A stretch of 64,000 nucleotides of DNA from Rhodovulum sulfidophilum (GTDB lineage Bacteria > Pseudomonadota > Alphaproteobacteria > Rhodobacterales > Rhodobacteraceae), in NCBI GenBank assembly GCA_003241785.1, contig QFPW01000016.1, positions 1 to 64,000 on the forward strand. The letters are read 5' to 3'. Shown here piece after piece: positions 1 to 7,992 of the stretch. The position numbers were made by a program, and so were the translations under genes. Position 1 is the first letter of the stretch. Every line of letters starts with the position of its first letter. Below the pieces are notes generated by a model. The model saw nothing but the letters and a program-made list of their open reading frames with translations. It was not told where the DNA came from and made no database searches.

Positions 1-39
1 ACGCTCTTCCAGGCTCAGTTCGACAAACGAGCGGGGCAT
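1..39 (-). CDS. 5' end of a probable IS30-family transposase (partial)
   Basis: Only the first 13 codons lie in the window, reading MPRSFVELSLEER on the minus strand. An LSLEER-type segment close to the N-terminus is typical of IS30-family transposases, just before their helix-turn-helix. The start is supported by a strong AAGGAGG ribosome binding site four bases upstream of the ATG. The rest runs off the left edge, so catalytic residues cannot be checked. If correct, an insertion sequence borders the nitric oxide synthase operon. Any protein beginning this way could also fit, so the call is tentative. Confidence 0.4.
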   Translation of the reverse strand, partial: MPRSFVELSLEER

Positions 40-435
40 GGATCCTCCTTGAATACCCTCGAAAACTCTCGTCCGTCGCAGCCCAAAATAGAATCCACCA
101 ACGAAAGCGTCCGTTCCCGAGAAGGAAACTTATGATGTATTGGAACGCGCGGGGCCCGCGACCAGCGCGCGGAAATCCGGGGGTTCACGTGGCCCATCCG
201 GGGAGCGCGATCCGCGACGCGGATGTAGATCCTCGATTCTTCTTTGACAGGGCCGCGAAATCGTTCCATCAAAAGGGCGAGGACATTTAGTATTCAAGAA
301 ATTTCGGGATCAACCCGCGAACTCATCGGGTCGATTTGATGGGGGGATACAACGGTGGAAACGCCTTCGTTTTCGGCGCGCGGGCCTGGCGCGCGTCGTC
401 CGCGCGCGGCAATTCGGTACGAGCGGAAGTCCGAC
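40..435. other. Intergenic region between transposase start and radical SAM gene
   Basis: About 396 bases without a convincing gene. It is less GC-rich than its surroundings between about 50 and 310. The 9-base sequence CTTGAATAC at 48-56 recurs in inverted orientation (GTATTCAAG) at 290-298. This could mark an insertion-sequence boundary or be chance. A promoter for the radical SAM operon should lie here, but no clear -35/-10 pair stands out. Confidence 0.4.
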
Positions 436-1937
436 ATGTCCGAGGCCGCGATCCGGCCGCTCAACACCGCGCGCCGGCGCACGCTGATCGTCGATCTCAA
501 CAATTTCTCGGTCTTCCCGACACTCGCGATCGGACTCTTGGTCGCGACGCTGCGCAACTCCGGTTTCGAGGCCCGCGTGCTCTGCCCGCTCGCCTACGGG
601 GTGATCGCGGCCGAGCGGGAGCGGCGCGAGACCATCCTCGACCACGCCGCGCGCCGGCTGCACCACACGACCTGGGCGCCGCTGCGCGCCACCCGCGACG
701 GAGCGCGGCGGCTGCGCCAGTGGTGGAAGGGGCGCACCGATCCGCGCGTGCTGCGCGAGACCGCCCGGGCGCTCGACGACCGGCCGGACGTGGTGCTGCT
801 CTCGGCCTATCTCCAGCACTACAAGACCGTGGCCGAGATCTGCCGGATGGCGAAGGAGCGCGGCATCCCCGTGGTGCTCGGCGGGCCCTACTTCAACGTC
901 GCGGGCACCGCCGAGGCCTGGCGCGATCTTCCCGGCCTGACGGCGATCGTCGGCGGCGAATCCGACCTCACCGTCGCGCGCGTGGTCGAGGCGGTCTGCG
1001 ACGGCGGCGACCTGCTCGCCTTCGACGGCGTGCTGCTGCCGACGGCCGCCGCTCGCGCCCGGCCGCGCCGCTGCGCGGGCTCGACCGGATCCCGATCCCG
1101 GATTTCACCGACTTCCCCTGGCATCTCTACAAGTTCCGCGGCGTGCCGGTGATGACCGGGCGGGGCTGCCAGTGGAACAAATGCGCCTTCTGCTCGGACA
1201 TCGTCTCGGCGAGCGGCCGCACCTTCCGCACCCGGCCCGTCGCCGCCGTGATGAACGAGCTCCGCGAGCAGGCGCACCGGCACAACACCAAGAACTTCCT
1301 CTTCATCGACCTCAAGCTCAATTCGAACCCCGCGATGTTCCGGGGCATCGTCGAGGAGATCCAGCGCGCCGTCCACGGCGCGGAATGGGTCGGCACGGTC
1401 CATGTCGACCAGCGCCCGGACAACGGCCTCTCGCGCCGCGAGCTGCGCGAGGCGGTCACCGCCGGGATGCGCCGGATCAGCTTCGGTCTCGAGAGCGGCA
1501 GCCAGCGGCTCCTCGACGCGATGGACAAGGGCTGTCTCGTCGAGGCCAATTCCGCCTTCATCCGCCACGCGCACGAGGCGGGCCTCAGCGTGCGCGCGAC
1601 GATGTTCAAGGGCTATCCCGGCGAGACGGTGGAGGACCTCGAGAAGACCGAGGCCTTCCTGCGCGCCCACGCGCCCTATCTCGACCGGGTGCGTTACAAC
1701 GACTTCTCGATCCACGAGGACACGCCGATCTACAACCGCGTGGTCGAGGATCCGGAGGCCTATCCCGAGATGCGGGTGCGCCGCTACGACCATCGCAACG
1801 GCCGGGCGATCCATCAGAATGACGCGATCACCCACCGCGCCTACCGCGCGGTGAACACCCGCATCCTCGACATCGTCTATGCGATCAACCGCCGCCGCGT
1901 CCGGCGCACCGCCCATGCCTTCGACGGTCTGATGTGA
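436..1937 (+). pseudogene. B12-binding-type radical SAM enzyme, interrupted by a -1 frameshift
   Basis: Two overlapping frames together make one protein of about 500 residues. The N-terminal part, from ATG 436, looks like a cobalamin-binding domain, with PDVVLLSAY followed by GIPVVLGGPYFN. The C-terminal part, in the -1 frame, begins near LRGLDRIPIPDF and carries the radical SAM cysteines with spacing CX4CX2C (GCQWNKCAFC, codons at 1167, 1182 and 1191). The SAM-binding region FGLESGSQ and the late motif KGYPGE follow. The frame switch falls at about 1046-1065 in a run of GC-rich codons, so it is a real mutation, a sequencing error or a programmed shift. The stop overlaps the GTG start of the NOS gene by four bases, indicating coupled translation. 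The substrate is unknown; CX4CX2C differs from the classical CX3CX2C spacing. Confidence 0.8.
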
Positions 1938-3190
1938 GCCGCGTCGACACGAGGGCCGCCTCCGATCCGCTGCGCCGCCGGCTGCGGCGGATCGGACCGA
2001 TGGAGCGGCGCGAGGAGGCGGTGGCCTTCATCCGCCGCTTCCACCGCGAGAACGAGCTCGGCGAGGCGGCGTCCCGCGCGCGCGAGGCCGAGGTGAAGCG
2101 CGCGCTCGCCCGCGACGGCTGGTACGCGCATACCCCCGAGGAACTGGCCTTCGGCGCCCGGATCGCCTGGCGCAACCACGCGCGCTGCATAGGCCGGCTG
2201 CACTGGAAATCGCTCGAGGTCCGCGACTTCCGCGACGTGACCGATCCCGACGAGATCGCCGGCTGCCTGCTCGATCACCTGACCGACGCGCATGGTGGTG
2301 GCCGGATCCGCTCGATCATCTCGGTCTTCGCCCCGGTGAAGGGCGCCGGGATCCCGGCCTATGTCGAGAGCGAGCAGCTGCTGCGCTACGCGGGCTGGCT
2401 CGGCGAGGATGGCCGCGTGACCGGCGACCCGCGCAACATCGAGCTCACGCGCACCATCGAGGCGCTCGGCTGGGAGCGGCCCGCCGAACCGGGACCCTTC
2501 GACCTGCTGCCGATGGTCCTGCGCGACCGCGACGGCCGGCGCCTCGTCTACGAGATCCCGCCCGAGGCCCGGCCCGAGGTCCGGATCACCCTGCCCGGCC
2601 ACCCCGCCTTCGACGCGCTCGGCCTCCGCTGGTACGCGGTGCCGGTGGTGAGCGGCATGATCCTCTCGATCGGCGGGATCGATTATCCCTGCGCGCCCTT
2701 CAACGGCTATTACATGTCGACCGAGATCGCCTCGCGCAACTTCGCCGACGAGAACCGTTACGACCTGCTTGGCCCCGTGGCCCGCGCGCTCGGCGAGGAT
2801 ACCTCCGCCACGCCGCCGCTCTGGAAGGACCGCGCGCTTCTGGAGCTGAACCGCGCCGTGCTCGGCTCCTTCGCCCGCGAGGGTGTCACGATGGTCGATC
2901 ATCACGCCGCGAGCGCGCAGTTCATGGAATTCAACCAGCGCGAGAAGGCGGCGGGCCGCGTGACCTCGGCGCGATGGAGCTGGATCGTGCCGCCGCAGGC
3001 GAGCGCGGCCTGCCCGGTCTTCCACCTCGCCATGACCGACCAGAAGATGGTGCCGAACTTCTACCGGTCCGGCGCGGACGACGGCGCCGCGCTGCGGCCG
3101 AACCACTACGAGGAACGCCGCCACCGCTACCGCCAGCGCCTCGACCGCTGGAAGCGCGAGCTGCGCGACTGGCGCCGGGCCAAGTCATGA
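1934..3190 (+). CDS. nos: Nitric oxide synthase, oxygenase domain only
   Basis: The 418-residue product matches bacterial NOS oxygenases throughout. NOS oxidises L-arginine to citrulline and NO on a cysteine-ligated haem with a pterin cofactor. The haem-ligand motif is visible as AWRNHARCIG (Trp79, Cys85). The substrate pocket appears as GLRWYAVPVVSGM and FNGYYMSTEIASRN, with Glu264 placed to bind the arginine guanidinium. The VDHHAASAQFM segment and the pterin-site SARWSWIVPP (Trp348, Trp350) with PVFH are present. Tyr occupies the position that is usually Trp in the NGWYMGTEI motif. No flavin reductase domain is attached, as in other bacterial NOS, so electrons must come from a separate reductase. 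It starts with GTG inside the radical SAM stop and overlaps the next gene by ATGA. Confidence 0.96.
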   Translation: MSRVDTRAASDPLRRRLRRIGPMERREEAVAFIRRFHRENELGEAASRAREAEVKRALARDGWYAHTPEELAFGARIAWRNHARCIGRLHWKSLEVRDFRDVTDPDEIAGCLLDHLTDAHGGGRIRSIISVFAPVKGAGIPAYVESEQLLRYAGWLGEDGRVTGDPRNIELTRTIEALGWERPAEPGPFDLLPMVLRDRDGRRLVYEIPPEARPEVRITLPGHPAFDALGLRWYAVPVVSGMILSIGGIDYPCAPFNGYYMSTEIASRNFADENRYDLLGPVARALGEDTSATPPLWKDRALLELNRAVLGSFAREGVTMVDHHAASAQFMEFNQREKAAGRVTSARWSWIVPPQASAACPVFHLAMTDQKMVPNFYRSGADDGAALRPNHYEERRHRYRQRLDRWKRELRDWRRAKS

Positions 3191-4092
3191 GCGCGGGCGC
3201 GGCGGGCGGGGCCGCATTCTCCGTCGTCGTGCCGGTGCACGACGAGGCCGCGCTGCTGCCGGAGACCGTGCCGCGCCTGCTCGACGGGCTCGACCCGGCG
3301 GCGGAGCTGGTCTTCGTCTGCAACGGCTGCTCGGACGGCAGCGCGGCGATCCTGCGCGGCCTCGCCGGTGGCCGCGCCCGGGTGATCGAGCTCGCCGAGG
3401 CCGGCAAGCCCGGCGCGATCCGCGCCGGCGAGGCGGCTGTCGCGGCCTTTCCACGCGTCTATCTCGACGCCGACGTCTGGATCAGCGGCGCGGCGGTCAC
3501 CGCGCTCGTCGCCGTGCAGCGCGCGGGCGGCTGGGAGCTCGTCTCGCCTCTCCTCCGCGCCGACACGGCGGGCGCGAGCCGGCTGGCACGCTGGGTGACC
3601 CGGGTCTGGCTCGCGACGCCGCACATGCGCCATGCGGGATTTCATTGCGTCCTCGCCGTCTCCCGCGAGGGCCGGGCGCGCTGGGACGCTTTCCCCGACC
3701 TCACCAACGACGACGACTTCATCGTCGGGCGGATTTCCGTTGATAGGCGTGCGATCGTATCCGAGATCCGGGCGACGATCCGTCCGCCTCGGAGCTTCGC
3801 CGCCTGGGTGCGCGTTCGGGAACGCTGGGCGCGTGGCGGACGCGAGCTCGCCCGCTCCGGATTGATCGCCCATCCCGGGCCGGGACCCGGCTACCGGGCG
3901 CTGCTGCGGCTTCTCCCCCGCCGGCCGCTTCCGGTCCTCGCCTACCTCGCGGCGGTCATCTCCGCCCGGATCCGCGCCCGCCGCGACCCGGACCGCGCGG
4001 TCGGCTGGTATCGGGATCCGACATCGCGGGCGCACGCCCCCCATGAGCCCCCGGTGGCGGACCGGCGGCTGGCCGCCGACGCCGGGGGCTGA
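3187..4092 (+). CDS. Family 2 glycosyltransferase
   Basis: The 301-residue protein starts with an ATG overlapping the NOS stop (ATGA). It has the GT-A fold signature of family 2: FSVVVPVHDE near the N-terminus, VFVCNGCSDGS, and the metal/nucleotide-sugar motif VYLDADVWI in place of the usual DxD. LTNDDDFIVG resembles the acceptor-side acidic motif. It would transfer a sugar from a nucleotide-sugar donor to an unknown acceptor. A hydrophobic stretch near residues 250-270 (LPVLAYLAAVISA) could associate with the membrane. Translational coupling with NOS and radical SAM genes suggests one pathway, possibly making a glycosylated small molecule or modified peptide. That pathway is inferred. Confidence 0.85.
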   Translation: MSAGAAGGAAFSVVVPVHDEAALLPETVPRLLDGLDPAAELVFVCNGCSDGSAAILRGLAGGRARVIELAEAGKPGAIRAGEAAVAAFPRVYLDADVWISGAAVTALVAVQRAGGWELVSPLLRADTAGASRLARWVTRVWLATPHMRHAGFHCVLAVSREGRARWDAFPDLTNDDDFIVGRISVDRRAIVSEIRATIRPPRSFAAWVRVRERWARGGRELARSGLIAHPGPGPGYRALLRLLPRRPLPVLAYLAAVISARIRARRDPDRAVGWYRDPTSRAHAPHEPPVADRRLAADAGG

Positions 4093-4198
4093 ACGCGGGG
4101 TCAGTCCGGTCGCGCGCCGCTTCCCCGCGCGGCGGGGCGTCCTTCCCCCGCCGGCCAACGGGGGATATGTCTCGGGGGTGACCAGGGGGAGGAACCGC

Positions 4199-5137
4199 GT
4201 GCGGGCCAGGCTGATCGACTACGACGCGCGGCGCCTCCTGACCTGGTCCGGCGCCGTCGACGCGCTCCGCGCCGGCCATCGCCTGCCCCGCGCCGAGGTC
4301 GCCGACACGGTCCTCGGCCCGGCCGAGGCGACGCTCCTCAGCCGGGGCGCGTTCATTCCGGGCCTCGGGTTCGGACTGAAGTCCGTGACCGTCTTCGATC
4401 GCAACCCGGCGCGGGGGCTGCCGACGGTTCAGGGCGCGATGCTCGTCTTCGAGCCAGACCAGGGCCGGCTCGACGCCATCATCGACGGCCACCTCGTCAC
4501 CGAGCTCAAGACCGCCGCCGATTCCGTGCTCGGGGCGCTCTGCCTCGCCAGGCCCGACAGCCGGCATCTGCTCGTCGTCGGCGGCGGGACCGTGGCGCGG
4601 AACCTGGTTTCGGCCTATCTCGCGCTGTTTCCGGCGCTGGAGCGCGTCTCGGTCTGGGCACGAAGGCCGGAGCAGTCCGAGGCGCTCGCGCGCGCGGCCC
4701 AGGCGGACGGTCGCGACGTCATGGCCGTTCCCGACCTCGCGCGCGCCGCCGCCGAGGCGGATATCATCACGAGCGCGACCATGGCGCGCGATCCGGTGCT
4801 GCGCGGCGCCTGGATCCGGCCAGGCACGCATGTCGATCTGATCGGCGCCTACAAGGCGGACATGCGCGAGGCCGACGACGCGCTGATCGCCGGCGGCTCC
4901 CTCTTCGTCGACAGCCGCGACACGACGGTCGCGCATATCGGCGAGCTGATGATCCCGATCGCGCGCGGCGTCATCTCGGCCGGGCGGATCGCCGGCGATC
5001 TCTACGACCTCGTCGCGCGCGACGCGCCGGCCCGGACTTCCGAAGACGAGATCACCCTCTTCAAGAACGGCGGCGGCGCGCATCTCGACCTCATGATCGC
5101 GCGCTACATCTCCGGGGCGGTCGCGGACGGGGACTGA
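4199..5137 (+). CDS. Ornithine cyclodeaminase / mu-crystallin family protein
   Basis: This 312-residue protein belongs to the NAD(P)-dependent ornithine cyclodeaminase family. The nucleotide-binding motif is LLVVGGGTVARNLV near residue 125. GAYKADMREADD and the conserved DSRDT segment also fit. GTG 4199 is chosen because GGGGGAGG lies directly upstream; upstream in-frame codons look non-coding. Family members include ornithine cyclodeaminase (ornithine to proline), ketimine reductases and opine-type synthases, so the exact reaction is open. It lies 106 bases downstream of the NOS operon on the same strand. A link to arginine/ornithine chemistry with NOS is possible but unproven. Confidence 0.85.
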   Translation: MRARLIDYDARRLLTWSGAVDALRAGHRLPRAEVADTVLGPAEATLLSRGAFIPGLGFGLKSVTVFDRNPARGLPTVQGAMLVFEPDQGRLDAIIDGHLVTELKTAADSVLGALCLARPDSRHLLVVGGGTVARNLVSAYLALFPALERVSVWARRPEQSEALARAAQADGRDVMAVPDLARAAAEADIITSATMARDPVLRGAWIRPGTHVDLIGAYKADMREADDALIAGGSLFVDSRDTTVAHIGELMIPIARGVISAGRIAGDLYDLVARDAPARTSEDEITLFKNGGGAHLDLMIARYISGAVADGD

Positions 5138-5161
5138 GCCGCTTCGCGGTCGGCGCGCGGG

Positions 5162-5938
5162 TCAGAGCGTGAAGGCCTCGCGGAACGCGGCGAGCGCCCG
5201 TTCCGGATCGCCGGAGGCGAAGGCCTCCATGCCCACCGGGCCCGCGTAGCCCATCGCGTCGAGCGCGCGGGCGATGCCCTTCCAGTTCACCTCGCCCGTG
5301 CCCGGCTCGCAACGGCCCGGCACGTCGGCGACCTGGATCTCGCCCACGTAGGGCAGCGCGCGGCGGCAGAGCTCGATCAGATTCCCCTCGCCGATCTGCG
5401 CGTGATAGAGGTCGAGGTTCAGCCGCAGCCGGGGATGGTCGATCGCGGCCACCAGCGCCAGCGTGTCCTCGGCCCGGCCGAAGGGCACCCCGGGGTGATC
5501 CACCGGCAGGTTCAGGTTCTCGAGGGTGAAGACGACGCCCTCCTCCTCGGCCATCTCCGCGACCCGCGCCAGCGTGTCGCGCGCCTTGAGCCACATCGCC
5601 CCGGTGACGACCTCCACCGGCCGGACCGGCAGGCCGCCCTCCCCCAGCCCGGTGCCGTGCAGGTTGAGCCGCGCGACGCCGAGCCGCTTTCCGACGCGCG
5701 CGGTCTCGCGCGCGGTGGCGAGAAGCTCGGCCGCGCCCTCGTCGTCGGTCAGGCGGCCGCGCAGGTAGCCGTTCATGATGGAGAATGTCGCGCCGGATTT
5801 CGCGAGCTTGGCAAGGTCGTGATCCGGCCAGTTCCAGAGGCCGACCTCGAAGCCGAGCTCGGCGAGCCGGGCGCAGCGCCAGTCGATCGGGCGGTCACGC
5901 CAGATCATCTCGGCGCAGGCGGCGAGGGCGAAGGTCAT
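5162..5938 (-). CDS. hyi: Hydroxypyruvate isomerase (TIM barrel)
   Basis: The 258-residue protein matches the Hyi family, which interconverts hydroxypyruvate and tartronate semialdehyde. Metal and catalytic residues are visible: Glu in FTLENLN, Asp and His in NLDLYHAQIGEGN, Gln in EIQVADVPGR followed by EPGTGEVNW, and the last Glu in VGMEAF. The start at ATG 5938 has GGAG seven bases upstream and matches the usual N-terminus. It is divergent from a LacI-type regulator, and the gap between them holds three perfect palindromes, so it is probably controlled by that regulator. Substrate specificity within this family can be broad (related erythrulose and sugar isomerases). Confidence 0.9.
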   Translation of the reverse strand: MTFALAACAEMIWRDRPIDWRCARLAELGFEVGLWNWPDHDLAKLAKSGATFSIMNGYLRGRLTDDEGAAELLATARETARVGKRLGVARLNLHGTGLGEGGLPVRPVEVVTGAMWLKARDTLARVAEMAEEEGVVFTLENLNLPVDHPGVPFGRAEDTLALVAAIDHPRLRLNLDLYHAQIGEGNLIELCRRALPYVGEIQVADVPGRCEPGTGEVNWKGIARALDAMGYAGPVGMEAFASGDPERALAAFREAFTL

Positions 5939-6037
5939 CGGATGCTCCATGAATGGGTGTCGCCGGGCCGGACGGATGGCGGGCCGATGGTCGGCATCCA
6001 TCTTACCCAACACGTATGGTTCGTGGTCGTCCACGAT

Positions 6038-6053
6038 TGGAATGATCATTCCA
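6038..6053. promoter_or_regulatory. 16-base perfect palindrome in hyi-lacI intergenic region
   Basis: TGGAATGATCATTCCA is a perfect 16-base palindrome in the divergent promoter region. Its sequence differs from the two operator copies just downstream, so it may bind a different regulator or RNA polymerase cofactor. The function is inferred from position only. Confidence 0.5.
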
Positions 6054-6057
6054 TATC

Positions 6058-6073
6058 TTGCTCGCGCGAGCAA
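6058..6073. promoter_or_regulatory. LacI-type operator, copy 1
   Basis: TTGCTCGCGCGAGCAA is a perfect palindrome centred on CG, as expected for LacI-family operators. It lies between hyi and the LacI-type regulator. The same 12-base core GCTCGCGCGAGC recurs 23 bases away, centre to centre. Confidence 0.75.
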
Positions 6074-6080
6074 GGGATGT

Positions 6081-6096
6081 CTGCTCGCGCGAGCAG
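6081..6096. promoter_or_regulatory. LacI-type operator, copy 2
   Basis: CTGCTCGCGCGAGCAG repeats the 12-base core of the first operator and is also a perfect palindrome. Two sites with the same core on about two helical turns fit cooperative binding by the neighbouring LacI-family protein. Confidence 0.75.
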
Positions 6097-6137
6097 AACT
6101 CTTTTCTCGCGCGCGGCGCGGCGATATCCTCTCCGGG

Positions 6138-7157
6138 ATGGACAACGAGGCCCCCGACCCCGAACGGCTCGTCTCCGTGACCGCCGACGACGTGGCGAGG
6201 GTCGCGGGCGTCTCCCGCTGGACCGTCGCGCGGGCGTTCAGGAAGGACTCCCCGATCTCGCCCGGAAGCCGCGAACGCGTGCTGCGCGCCGCCGAGGCGC
6301 TCGGCTACGTGCCCGATCTGCTGGCAAGCTCGCTCGCCTCGGACCGGTCCAACCTCGTCGCGCTGATGATCGACGACTTCGAGAACCCGCATAAACTCGT
6401 CATGCTGCGCGAGCTGACGCGGGTCCTGCGCGTCGAGGGCTGGGGCTGCCTGCTCGTGAACATGCTCGACGCCGAGGACGGGCCGGGCGCCTTCCTCGCC
6501 GCGCTGCAGCGCCGGGTGGACGCCGCCGTGGTGATCGGCACCGGCTTCGACGACCGGGTGATGGCGACCGCGCTCGGCGCGCGGCGCGTGCGCAAGCTGA
6601 TCGTCTTCGCGCGCGCGAGCGGGGTCGCCGACACGATCAGCATCACCTGCGACGATACCCGGGCGATGTCCGAGATCGCGAGGCATCTCTGGTCGCGGGG
6701 CCGCCGCCGGCCGCTGTTCCTCGCGGGCCCCGGCACCGAATCCGCGACGCTCGAGCGCGAAAGCGGATTCCGGGCCCGCTGGGCCGGGCTGGGCGGCGCG
6801 ACCCCGGAGGTGCTGCGCGCGGACCACTACGCGCCGTCCGTCGCCTGCGAGACGATCGAGGCCGCCTTCGCGGCGATGACCCGCGCGGACTGGCCGGACG
6901 CGCTCGTCTGCGAGAACGACAGCCTCGCGATCGGCGCGGTCGACGCGCTGCGCTACCGGATGGGAGCGCAACTTCCCGAAGAGGTGGCCGTGACGGGTTT
7001 CGACGACACCCCGCTCGCCGCGTCGCCGGCCTATCGGCTGACGACCTACCGGCAGCCGATGGCGGAGATGACGCGCGAGCTCGTCCAGGCGCTCGCCGGC
7101 GCCCGCGTCGAGTCCGTCCGGGTCCCGGGCGCGCTGGTCGTCCGCGAGACCGCCTGA
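6138..7157 (+). CDS. LacI-family transcriptional regulator
   Basis: The 339-residue protein has an N-terminal LacI helix-turn-helix (VTADDVARVAGVSRWTVARAF, about residues 14-34), the hinge RVLRAAEALGYVPD, and a periplasmic-binding-protein-like effector domain ending with VAVTGFDDTPLA. The start is ATG 6138, since translation further upstream would cover the operator region. It is divergent from hyi and reads towards the amidohydrolase end of the catabolic operon. It probably controls hyi and itself through the GCTCGCGCGAGC operators. The effector is likely a sugar or sugar acid but cannot be read from sequence. Confidence 0.92.
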   Translation: MDNEAPDPERLVSVTADDVARVAGVSRWTVARAFRKDSPISPGSRERVLRAAEALGYVPDLLASSLASDRSNLVALMIDDFENPHKLVMLRELTRVLRVEGWGCLLVNMLDAEDGPGAFLAALQRRVDAAVVIGTGFDDRVMATALGARRVRKLIVFARASGVADTISITCDDTRAMSEIARHLWSRGRRRPLFLAGPGTESATLERESGFRARWAGLGGATPEVLRADHYAPSVACETIEAAFAAMTRADWPDALVCENDSLAIGAVDALRYRMGAQLPEEVAVTGFDDTPLAASPAYRLTTYRQPMAEMTRELVQALAGARVESVRVPGALVVRETA

Positions 7158-7172
7158 CGCCGCTCCCGGTCG

Positions 7173-7991
7173 TCAGAAATCGAAACCGAACATCCTGCGC
7201 GGATTGTGCCAGAACAGGCGCGCCTGATCGGCCGGGTCCGGGAACAGCGTCTCCGCGAGGCGGACGAGCGGGCCATAATCCACCCGCTCGCGGGCGCGCA
7301 GGAAGGGCCAGTCGGAGCCCCAGACGCAGCGATCGAGGGTGAAGGCGTCGACGAGCGCGCGGACATAGGGCCAGGCGTCCTCGAACGGATGGCTTCGGGC
7401 GGCGAATTTGACGTAGCCCGAGAGCTTCACCGCCGCCCCGCGCTCGCGGCCCAGACGGAGCAGCGCCGCGAACCCCGGCTGGTCAAGGCCGCGCGCGGGA
7501 TCCGGGCGGCCGCAATGGTCGAAGAGGAGCCGCGCCGGCGCGTCGCCGAGCACGGGGAGGAAATCGACGAGCTGGTCCCCCTCGACCTGGATCTGGAGGA
7601 TGAGGTCGAGGTCGACCAGCCGACGGATCAGCGCCTCGGTCCCGCGGTAATATTCCGTCCCGAAGAAGGGCAGGTTGAAGGCGACGCCGACGACGCCCCG
7701 GGCCTTCAGCTCCGCGAGCTGATCGTGGCTCGCGTCGTTCGGCACCACCGCGACGCCCCGGTAGCGACCGCCGCTCTCCGCGATCGCCGCGAGCATGCAG
7801 GCGTTGTCCTGGTCATAGCCGGAGTTCGGCTGCACCAGCAGGGCGCCAGCCACGCCGTGCGCCGCGAAGACATGGCCCATCTGCGCGGCCGTGGCGATCT
7901 CCTGCCCCGCCGGATGGAACGGCGACGCGGGGTTGTAGGGAAACCGCGCGGGGTCGAGCAGATGGCAGTGGCAGTCGATCCTGGGCACCAT
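7173..7991 (-). CDS. Amidohydrolase-family (TIM-type) lactonase/hydrolase
   Basis: The 272-residue protein belongs to amidohydrolase family 2, which includes 2-pyrone-4,6-dicarboxylate hydrolase (LigI), sulfomuconolactone hydrolase and sugar lactonases. Visible residues are the HxH motif at the start of the barrel (RIDCHCHLLD), a later metal or substrate His in LLFDHCGRPD, and the last barrel Asp in VWGSDWPF. It is the last gene of a long minus-strand operon, one base after the AroE-like gene. Context favours a lactone or pyrone intermediate in ring-acid catabolism, but the substrate is unproven. Confidence 0.85.
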   Translation of the reverse strand: MVPRIDCHCHLLDPARFPYNPASPFHPAGQEIATAAQMGHVFAAHGVAGALLVQPNSGYDQDNACMLAAIAESGGRYRGVAVVPNDASHDQLAELKARGVVGVAFNLPFFGTEYYRGTEALIRRLVDLDLILQIQVEGDQLVDFLPVLGDAPARLLFDHCGRPDPARGLDQPGFAALLRLGRERGAAVKLSGYVKFAARSHPFEDAWPYVRALVDAFTLDRCVWGSDWPFLRARERVDYGPLVRLAETLFPDPADQARLFWHNPRRMFGFDF

Positions 7992-7992
7992 C

